64,000 nucleotides of DNA from Athripsodes cinereus. Lineage: Eukaryota; Arthropoda; Insecta; Trichoptera; Leptoceridae. The translations under genes and the position numbers were made by a program. Location: positions 14,821,290 through 14,885,289 of the forward strand of contig OX388316.1 in assembly GCA_947579605.1 (NCBI GenBank), given 5' to 3'. The notes beneath the pieces were generated by a model. The model made no database searches, had not been told where the DNA came from, and saw nothing but the letters and a program-made list of their open reading frames with translations. Position 1 is the stretch's first letter; each line of letters starts with the position of its first letter. This document shows, piece by piece, positions 56,231 to 64,000 of this stretch.

Positions 56231-56940
56231 ATGTCTGTACTGCAGGAGAGGAGCTGGGATTAAACATTAATGTCAATAAAACCAAGTGGATGACCTTTGG
56301 ACGACTAGACTACTCTACAGCATCTCTTCAGTTAAAGGGTATAAATGTTGAAAGGGTAGAAAAGTTCACATATCTCGGCAGTGTTATAACGCAGTCCCTG
56401 GATCCCGATGTTGAGGTGAAACGCAGAATCGAAATAGCAAGAGCCACTTTTAATAAGATGAAAGCACTATTCTGCAATGACAACCTTAATTTGAAGCTCC
56501 GTCAGAGAATGATAAAGTGTTATATCTGGTCTGTGCTGTTGTATGGTTGCGAAACTTGGACACTTAAGGTTAACACAATGAATCGGTTGGAGGCATTCGA
56601 GATGTGGATTCATCGAAGAATGCTTCGAATACCGTGGACAGACTTGGTGTCCAATACAGAAGTACTACGCAGAGCACATACAAATAGAGAGCTCCTGACA
56701 AATATTAAGGTTCGTAAAGTCTCATATTTGGGCCACATCCTGCGAGGCGATAAGTATAGGCTTCTGCAGTTGATAATAGAAGGCAAGATTGAGGGACGTC
56801 GAGGAGTGGGAAGGAGGCAGATGTCTTGGCTGCGGAATATACGGCAATGGACCGGAATAACACGGATGGGAGAGCTAGTCCGCACAGCACGAGACAGGGA
56901 AGCATTCTCCAGAGTGATCGCCAACGTCGGGGGGACCTGA
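56231..56940 (+). pseudogene. LINE reverse transcriptase, thumb and C-terminal tail
   Basis: The LINE frame starts near AGEELGLNINVNKTKWMTFG, just after where YADD would be. It continues through VEKFTYLGSVITQSLDPDVE, IWSVLLYGCETWTL, RLEAFEMWIHRRMLRIPWTD, VSYLGHILRGDKYRLL, GKIEGRRGVGRRQMSWLRNI and the end ARDREAFSRVIANVGGT, stop at 56938-56940. The open frame upstream of 56231 is Harbinger-element and target sequence. Palm and endonuclease are absent. The frame is intact, so this is a fairly recent truncated copy. C-terminal blocks are of the RTE-like type common in insects. Confidence 0.87.
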
Positions 56941-56961
56941 TATGGCACTCATAGAAGAGAA
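56231..56961 (+). mobile_element. 5'-truncated LINE, VIANVGGT family (copy 4)
   Basis: GATGACGAATG at 56220-56230 and 56962-56972 is an exact 11-bp target duplication. The insert has the longest coding remnant of the family and a short GAAGAGAA tail. It sits inside a Harbinger-like element and is therefore younger than that element. Confidence 0.87.
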
Positions 56962-57089
56962 GATGACGAATGGTCAAATACGTCTTATAAGACACCCGTC
57001 GGTTTGTTTGGCTCACAAACTGCCATCCGTCAGCAACTTACCAAAATGCTAACGGATATTTGATATAATGTTTATAAGATCGGCCCTTA

Positions 57090-57967
57090 ACCTTCTTTAA
57101 AACCGTAGACCAATTACAAACTCTTCATTTCATCATACAACAGTCTACTATGTATTTAAAATTGTCTTAAAACCAACAATTATTTAATAATGTACTTACG
57201 TATGTATTGTTTCTAATTTACCATGTACATGTATGCGTTAAAAATCGCCATTCATTGGTACATCCATTTTGTTTCACATCGTTAATTATACATACATACG
57301 ATCCATAGAAACCTTAATAGGTACCTACCCATCTATAGAAACTATACAACATACCTACCTACATTATTATGATTCTTTAAGACAGTATAGAGGTATGTAT
57401 GTAGACTGACAGATATATTGGACCTACCTACCTATTAACACCTGATCTCATTCAGTGGCCAAGGTGTGAAGGAAGTAGGCGTATCTTTACAAGAAATCAA
57501 CTTATTATTATTAAATGCTTATATGATAATATTATACCTACCATACACGCATCGTGCCAACACACCTACCTGTCATAGAAGCTTCTGAGTACCTACCTAC
57601 ATACCTACATATACAGAGCTAGTTAGCGATTTTATATTAAGTATTAAAATTATGCATTTCAAACCGGGAGGTTTTTTATGTTTTATTTTTTCATACCCGA
57701 ATGTACCAACTCGTACATGTTGTTCATACATTTCATCGTTGTTTGAAGTCCGACTTATGGATATTTGCATATTACGTATCATGTTATATATAAGTATACT
57801 TCGTACTTACTCATTTGGATTATTTCCCTCAAGGCAAATACCAATTGCTCATCTCGTTGGTCAGTGTTTATTTACATGCAAACTGAATTGTATAATTTCA
57901 TATTAAACACATTTGTTTAAAAACAAATCGTTAAATAAATAATTCTATATTACAATAACGTTTTGTA
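57090..57967. other. AT-rich spacer rich in TACCTA motifs
   Basis: Dense CTACCTAC / TAGGTA motifs between about 57320 and 57610. No coding motif. Confidence 0.5.
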
Positions 57968-58279
57968 CTATACTATACTATACCCTCACGCCATGTCCCA
58001 GGAGGGGTAGGCAGAGAGAACGGAACGCCATATAGATCTATCCTTACATACTTCTTTCGCTTCCTCTACATTCATCCAGTTTCTCATACATGCACGCCGA
58101 TTTCTCTTACTCAGCACGCGTCCGTCCTTAAGAATTTGATCCAAGTGATCAAGCCACGTAGTTCTTGGACGTCCGCGCTTCCTCACACCCCTTCTTCTAG
58201 ATAAATACATCCTCTTCGTCATCCTTTCATCTTGCATTCGCTCAACATGTCCAACGTTTTGTTCAGTTTTATAAATCAT
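57968..58279 (-). pseudogene. LINE tail, VEEAKEVCKDRS family (copy 3), open frame
   Basis: 97-codon minus-strand frame: NVGHVERMQDERMTKRMYLS, RKRGRPRTTWLDHLDQILKD, RACMRNWMNVEEAKEVCKDR, SIWRSVLSAYPSWDMA, stop. The GHVERMxxxRxTKR and GRPRxxWLDH motifs mark an RTE/R4-like LINE C-terminus. The 3' end reads CTGCCTACCCCTCCTGGGAC, GTGAGGG and a (TATAG)n tail, the segment shared with the SINE-like repeat. RT motifs upstream are absent. Confidence 0.8.
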
Positions 58280-58460
58280 AATAAAATTACTACATATAAA
58301 AAGATCATGGTCTACATCGATTTTATTTTAGTGTGAATATTTTAAATACTTGCATCTATTTTAAACTATATTTGGTATTGTTTAAGTAACTTCCCATTTG
58401 CGCATTTTCCTGGTAATTAGAAATTCGAAAACCTGATTGACAAGTCAAATAATAATAATA

Positions 58461-58800
58461 TTATGGATTATTTGTATTTGGCGCCGTTAAATGATCCGTG
58501 ACCATCTCAAGAGCTCCGTGACTTTTCCTGAACAGCAATATTTTCATCTTGCTCCTGAATGTGGCAGTAGTTGGCCCCCCAACGTTGAAGCTCCTCTCTG
58601 CGAATTTGGGAGTGTTTGTCCTGTTGGGTTCTACAAGTTTGTTGACAGCGGTGGAAGCTGATCGCAATGGTCGCCTCAGAGTTTCGTCGACGAGACATAA
58701 GAGGTGCTGTGCCGTTCCTTGTGGACAATGAGGCACAATTTGAACTCCACTCTATCTGGGACTCGCAACTGTACAGCTTTTCTGCAATAGTGTTATAAAA
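58461..58800 (-). pseudogene. LINE C-terminal region, L2/CR1-type layout, broken
   Basis: Minus strand: RVPDRVEFKLCLIVHKERHS in one frame, then ETLRRPLRSASTAVNKLVEP and KFAERSFNVGGPTTATF...MKILLFRKSH in another, stop at 58461. The order (I)xxKLCLLVHK, LRS, RxFAxRSFxVxGP, FKxxLKxxLF is the C-terminus of L2/CR1/Rex1-like LINEs. One frame change and loss of RT make it a pseudogene. The plus-strand frame at 58549-58731 is its shadow. Confidence 0.65.
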
Positions 58801-58984
58801 ATATTTGTTTTTAACCTAAGTCTCTAAAAATACCCATTTCTTGATGGAATACATGGTACGTATGTTAAATATTTGTAATTTTAGATCAAAGATGGAAAAT
58901 ATTTTATTTAAAAAACGGACGTTGAAACCGTGTAAAATTTCTTGGCAATAATTACACTATAATAAAAATAGTGCACTTTAATAA

Positions 58985-59923
58985 AACAAACAAAATAATT
59001 CTATACTACATAAAATTATAATACAGGCCGATAAAAATCATACACCTTTAAATTTAAATGACGAAACAGTAGGTCCGCGATTAAACTATTTAAATATTTT
59101 GTTAGAATCTTGGGGTAGGAAGGAACTTCATGCTAGACACCTCAATGATCTCAACCAATCTTATGTTGACAAATATGCGTCAAACAGGTGGTTGACCATT
59201 GGGGAATTGTATGGGGAAACCGAGGGTTTTATGCTAGCAATTCAAGATCAGGTAATAAATACAAAAAATTATCAAAAATATATTATAAAAAATCAAAATA
59301 TAATTGATGATTCGTGTAGGAAATGTCTGGCCAAACCGGAAACAATTCAACACATAGTTTCGGGTTGTTCCACTCTCGCTCAAACTGAGTATACTTATAG
59401 ACATAATCATGTAGCAAAAATTATACATCAAAATTTAGCTATTAAACATAATCTTTTAAACTCAAATAATGTAATACCTTATTATAAATACAACCCGGAA
59501 CAGGTATTAGAAAATCAAAATTATAGGCTCTATTATGATAAAACCATAATAACAGATAGACAAATACATCATAATAGACCCGATTTAGTATTACATGATA
59601 AACGTAATAAAATAACGTACCTAATCGACATCGCTGTCCCAAATACACATAATATACAAACAACCGTCGCAGAAAAAATACGTAAATATACAGAACTAGC
59701 AGGAGAAATAAAAAATATTTGGCATTCTAGGTCCGTTTATATAATACCTTTAGTCATGTCAGCTACAGGGGTAACTCCGAAATCTTTAATAAATAATTTA
59801 CAAAAATTAGATTTACCGGTTAATTTGTACATTAAAATTCAAAAATCTATTATAATAAACACTTGTAATATTGTAAAAAGGTTTCTGAACACAGATATTT
59901 CAGGCACAATGCTGGTATTTTGA
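58985..59923 (+). CDS. LINE ORF C-terminus: Cys-His motif and PD-(D/E)XK endonuclease
   Basis: The frame is open from 58985; LHKIIIQADKNHTPLNL upstream of the TTG at 59099 is element sequence, so the start is a truncation and not a true initiation site. Counting from 59099, the gag-knuckle-like C73-x2-C76-x8-H85-x4-C90 is followed by the nuclease core RPDLVLHDKRNKITYLIDIA (P161, D162, D177) and EKIRKYTELA (K194). These motifs in this order are the C-terminal restriction-like endonuclease of R2, R4/Dong and NeSL elements, which nicks target DNA for primed reverse transcription. RT and N-terminal zinc fingers are missing. The remaining frame has no stop, and the 3' UTR follows at once. Clade within the superfamily is uncertain. 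Confidence 0.85.
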   Translation, partial: NKQNNSILHKIIIQADKNHTPLNLNDETVGPRLNYLNILLESWGRKELHARHLNDLNQSYVDKYASNRWLTIGELYGETEGFMLAIQDQVINTKNYQKYIIKNQNIIDDSCRKCLAKPETIQHIVSGCSTLAQTEYTYRHNHVAKIIHQNLAIKHNLLNSNNVIPYYKYNPEQVLENQNYRLYYDKTIITDRQIHHNRPDLVLHDKRNKITYLIDIAVPNTHNIQTTVAEKIRKYTELAGEIKNIWHSRSVYIIPLVMSATGVTPKSLINNLQKLDLPVNLYIKIQKSIIINTCNIVKRFLNTDISGTMLVF

Positions 59924-60094
59924 TCCCGCGTTTTGAGCCTAATCCTTTGATATCCTGTATATCTGGATAGGTGAATTTTTCCCGGCATTAGACTGTTAAG
60001 TTTTTGTGTGATCATGACTGATCATATGGAGACTTATCTGGTTGTATAATGCTGAGAAGTGTGGATGGCAATTCTGCCGCCGCGTATAAAAAAA
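58985..60094 (+). mobile_element. 5'-truncated LINE with restriction-like endonuclease (R2/R4/NeSL superfamily)
   Basis: C-terminal half of the single ORF, a ~170-bp 3' UTR and an A-rich end. Two further loci (29938-30063, 54402-54526) contain only the 3' UTR. It is not flanked by 28S rDNA, so it is not a canonical R2 insertion. Confidence 0.82.
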
Positions 60095-62439
60095 TTAATA
60101 TTAATAATAATATTAAAATTTCTATGAAGCCAAACTAATAATTTTGTATTAAACACCACATTGGTGCTCTATTAAGTACATATGTACATAGATACCTTTA
60201 CAATAAATTCATATACAGAATTAGTGGAGCAGGAACCTTTACATTACAGGTCAGGCTGGGTAACCTTCGTTGCACACATGTTCATATATTATAATGATTA
60301 TAATTTAATAATTACCCTTTGATTCCGGGATATTATAATTTTATATGTTTTTAACTAGGGCTGGTTAGGTAAGAACGATTCTTAATAGCAGGGTAAGGAA
60401 TTTTATAAGGCGCCTTCGAGTTATTGATATTATTATGTATGGGTGGATGCACGCCTGAGAGGGGTGATTGGTTAGTTTTGAGGAATAATTCATGTGATAA
60501 AATTTTTGATAAAAAATATTATATTTTGGTACCTACCTGTACTTGGAATTGCATGATTTTTGATATTAATGACCGCTGTCAACTATAGTGTAGTTAACAT
60601 TAGAAATATTTAAAATTTAATCACCGTAGAATGTAAGGATGAGTGATTTTGATTATTATGATAGGTATGTAGCCTGAAAGCCGTACAAAATTTATTATTT
60701 TAATTATTAAAAAAATATAATTATTATTTCAATTGATCCTATTTATTATGTCTTATTTATTGTTATTTGATATTGTTCCTGTGATCATGTAAATACTTCT
60801 TGCCGTGTATGTTTCTAAAATAAAAACAAATAAAATAAAATAATGATATCCATCCTCACCGAATAACATATTCCTTTAATTAAGAATTACCACTAAATGA
60901 TTCTTATAAATTTAGCAAAGGTACATCATATAAAATTAATTAAATTTTCTACAATAAATACGTGCAATTTTTAAATCATATATATCCATTTTGTTCAATA
61001 TTCAAGATACAAAAATAGAAACTACACGCAGTACCTACATAAAATTAAAAATTAAAATATATCCCAAATATTGGCCAAACTTTTCGTAACCCCCTAGCTA
61101 GGTTCACAATGAAAAAAAAATGGCAGGTGTTTGTTATAACAAACTGGCAACTCTCAGTTTCAGTGTTAGTACCGACCTTATAGTAAAGTATAAGTGGGTA
61201 CTATACATAACATTATGTATGGATATCTTGTTAGTCAGAAATATTATTATTAGAACCTTGTTTGGCGGATAAACTAATTAGGGTTATTTCATTACATCGT
61301 TACCTATGTCTATATCTCGCCTTAGAAATAAAATCACACAATACATATTTAATTTCCTCTACATATATTTTCTCTTTGTAAAAAATCATTGTTTTGATCA
61401 CATTTCCAATAGAGCCTTGTGTTTTTTTTATGTAAAAAGACGTTCGTCTTGTTGACTTGGCGTTTTTAATTACTTTATTATATTTTTGTCTTTTGATCAG
61501 CTACCTATATACAATTTTCGGTCTAGTTTATACAAGACATAATTATATTTAAATAAACTCTTTATATTAGATTTGAACATTTAATATCGTGAAGCAATAT
61601 TCATACATCAGAATAATTAACATTTGGAACTTTTAATGAGCAAAATCGGGGTTTATAAATGGAAACCTTTTAATTTAATTTTATTTTCACTGTATTGACT
61701 GGTTGCATTAAAGTTTATTACAAAACATAATTATTTTTAATATACTCATTCCTTTAAGTTCGCTTCTTATATTGTCAATGTTGGATACCGTTAGATAATC
61801 AGGATGTATTCAGAGATAATTTTAATTTTTATCTGACTTACTAGTGTTGTATTCTAAGTTTCCATCAGTTATTTACTAACAAGGTGTGCGATGAAAGCAT
61901 AGTTATCATATTATTATAATATAATATGAATTAATAGCGGATAGTGATTACAGAAATAACGTTATTTTGACAATATTATTTAACATGCAATCCAAAACAA
62001 TTCCACCTAATTCCTTTTTTACCTTGTTTGTGCAAATGGTCTTGATAATTTGACAAAGGTGTATCTCAGATAATAATATTTTTAAGAATTGAAACACAGG
62101 TATAAAAAAGGTTTTGTAAAGTACGAAATTGTATCAATTTTTATTGTTTTTATCGGCAGTAAAACGATTTAGACTAATTTGTTATAATCGACTCAAGATG
62201 TTTTTCGTGTTCACGTTTTTTTTACTGGGTTTTATTAATTAATGATTCAATTTTTATAAATATTTAGGATAAAATGTAATTCATTGTTTTTTCTCTTAAC
62301 AATCCAGATAAAAATATTTTGCTTTAGAGTTTAATTTTGCCTCTTTTAACTCTGCATAGGCAACCCACTTAAATCTAAATTATTTGAAATAATGAAACAA
62401 ATCTTGTGAATCTATCTATAAATAATTGAGGAGAAAGAA
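60095..62439. other. AT-rich spacer with a retroposon-like 3' end
   Basis: At about 60760-60840, GTTCCTGTGATCATGTAAATAC then TAAAATAAAAACAAATAAAAT looks like a polyadenylated 3' end. A run of smooth AT-rich sequence follows to 62439 without coding motifs. Confidence 0.4.
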
Positions 62440-62850
62440 TGGTTGGTAAAACGTTGCGGGATAGAATGAACAATGAGGATATAAAAAGAAAAAGCGGATG
62501 CAAGAAGAGTGTTGTGGACAGAATGCGCGTGAATGAGCTACGTCAGCTAGGGTGGTTTGGACATGTTGAACGAATGAACGAGGTAAGAATGACAAAGAGG
62601 ATATACCTTACTTGTCTGAAAGAAAAGGTGTAAGGAAGCGCGGGCGTCCGAGAACTACGTGGCTTGATCACGTGGATCAAATTCTCAAGAACGGCCATGT
62701 GTTGACTAAGAGGAACTGACGTGCGTGCATGAGAAATTATGTGAATGTGGAGGAAGCGAAGGAAGTGTGTAAGGATAGATCTATTTGGCGTTCCATTCTC
62801 TCTGCCTACCCCACTTGGGACACAGTGTGAGGGTATATTATAGTATTAAA
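62440..62850 (+). pseudogene. LINE tail, VEEAKEVCKDRS family (copy 4), frameshift and stop
   Basis: The first frame reads MVGKTLRDRMNNEDIKRKSG, RMRVNELRQLGWFGHVERMN, VRMTKRIYL. A frame change near 62625 continues RKGVRKRGRPRTTWLDHVDQ, then TGA at 62717-62719 in place of an Arg codon, then RACMRNYVNVEEAKEVCKDR and SILSAYPTWDTV, stop at 62828-62830. The 3' end CTGCCTACCCCACTTGGGAC, GTGTGAGGGTATA, TTATAGTA matches the SINE-like 3' end. This copy gives the most upstream sequence of the family. Confidence 0.8.
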
Positions 62851-64000
62851 AAAATATTGTTTAACCTTTACGTCAATTGTTTTCTGTTAACATTAAAAAT
62901 TGTTTTATAACTGAGTACGAAAAATATAATCTTACGAACAGGATCCTATTGACACTTCAGATAATGTATTACTAAAAAAGTGATACAATGTAAGGACGTA
63001 AATTCAATTCAATCTATTTCAGATTCATTCTAATAAAACAAGTAAGACCTATTTATTATAACTGAAGTTGTCATATTTAAATCTAAAATATATTTCCGCT
63101 CGAAGGCATTAGGTATACCGATCGATAATATCGATAAAATGTGCCAATTTCAATCAAGTTGTAGATAGATAGATACAAGGATATATTATTATCATAAAAC
63201 AAATTTATAATATTTAATTGGAAAATATCAATCGAATAATGAAATCTATAACATTTTAATTCAACCACCATCATAAGACCGTGTTAGGATATCTGAATCA
63301 TTTGATCGACATTATTTCGTCACGATTATAACAATATTATTTTAATGTTGTTTATCTTGTACCTATATTATACAGAAAACTTTGACTTGCACAAGACAAC
63401 ACTGACTAATGGGAATTATTGTTATAATTCAAATCTTATCGATGTTATCGATAAATCTAATACCAAATTTGTAAATCAAATATAATTATACCTATAATAA
63501 ATATATATTTATATTGAACATTATTATGTCCTTATAAGTTTTTGTTCCAAGTAACTATGCATGAACCTATGTACCAATCTTACTTTAGTGTTGTTTTAAA
63601 GGGCTATTTATGACTGGAACTGAATTAGTGACTCCCTTAAGGTGTCCTTCGTACCGGTTCTATAATAAAAATGTCGAAAAAATAAGAGATGTTTACTAAA
63701 TGTATGAAAAGATGGCTACACCACTTGTAGAAATGCCATGATGGTACGAATTAATGAAAAGGAGAAAAGTAAAGGGACGAATTTAGGTATTTATTTTATT
63801 CTTTTGTACATCATCATTTGTATAACAAAATCAACAAAGCAATTCACGTAAAAAAAGTTGATAATATGCAGTGCTGAGATTATTACTATATTAGTGATTT
63901 CTTCCATTTAACCACATTTATAAACTCTAATTCACATAAAAGTTGAACGTTTCTTTAAAGACTGATTAAGCTTTTCGTAGTACGAAATTTTTCTCTCTTT
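62851..64000. other. AT-rich spacer with a SINE fragment
   Basis: 63711-63748 (GATGGCTACACCACTTGTAG, ATGCCATGATGGTACG) is a diverged 3' fragment of the SINE-like family. The minus-strand frame at 63083-63274 has no motif. Nothing else recognised to the window end. Confidence 0.45.

Larger units (their letters stand above)
55807..57086. mobile_element. PIF/Harbinger-like non-autonomous element split by a LINE
   Basis: Terminal inverted repeats GGGCCGATCTTATAAACAT at 55807 and its exact complement ending at 57086, flanked by TTA on both sides (55804-55806, 57087-57089). A 3-bp TTA duplication and GGGCC ends fit PIF/Harbinger. Subterminal CCGTTAG / CTAACGG motifs repeat inside. No transposase is visible in the roughly 540 bp left after removing the LINE at 56231-56961. 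Confidence 0.82.

Noticed and set aside
58549..58731. Plus-strand 60-codon frame
   Set aside because: Shadow of the minus-strand LINE C-terminus, which has family motifs.

Overview
The window is animal nuclear DNA, almost certainly from an insect. It is very AT-rich, has no bacterial-type gene packing, and almost every supported coding segment belongs to a transposable element. Short TAGGTA/TACCTA-rich tracts recur throughout. This pattern and the element families (Ty3-type, jockey/CR1-like, RTE-like and restriction-endonuclease LINEs, a Metulj-like SINE tail, Penelope-like remnants) fit a hemipteran or lepidopteran genome. I cannot decide the order from sequence alone. No host protein-coding gene, rRNA or intact tRNA gene could be supported; two small GC-richer patches ending in good splice donors are the only host exon candidates.

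Layout. 1-4780: 3' part of a Ty3/mdg4-type LTR retrotransposon (intact RT-RNase H-integrase, long 3' region, probable 3' LTR with a 34-bp tandem repeat), abutting a LINE tail at 4785-5009. 5-11 kb: AT-rich spacer, two SINE-like copies and a hammerhead-like retroposon remnant. 11480-15927 (minus): near full-length two-ORF APE LINE with a 111-nt poly(A) tail and a canonical -1 frameshift heptamer between ORF1 and ORF2. 17.9-25.5 kb: an inverted-repeat retroposon, a Tc1/mariner-like MITE with a nested retroposon, a PIF/Harbinger-like MITE, an RTE-like LINE with a 17-bp target duplication, and a long hairpin element. 27.9-36 kb: several 5'-truncated LINE tails, SINE copies and a small GC-rich repeat. 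37-50 kb: SINE copies, a perfect 108-bp inverted repeat inside a retroposon (41750-42014), and two degraded LINEs. 54-63 kb: a Harbinger-like element split by a LINE, the C-terminal half of a restriction-endonuclease LINE, and further LINE tails.

How the parts relate. A SINE-like family with at least fourteen copies shares its last ~50 bp with the 3' end of an RTE-like LINE in the same window, which suggests a LINE/SINE partnership. Five loci share a Y-TGA-N-R-A / T / hairpin / GAAA motif close to a hammerhead ribozyme core. Two of these loci sit in elements with the same unusual plan: inverted arms, a ~40-nt single-copy tail and 11-12 bp target duplications, as expected for Penelope-like elements. 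Several nested insertions give relative ages.
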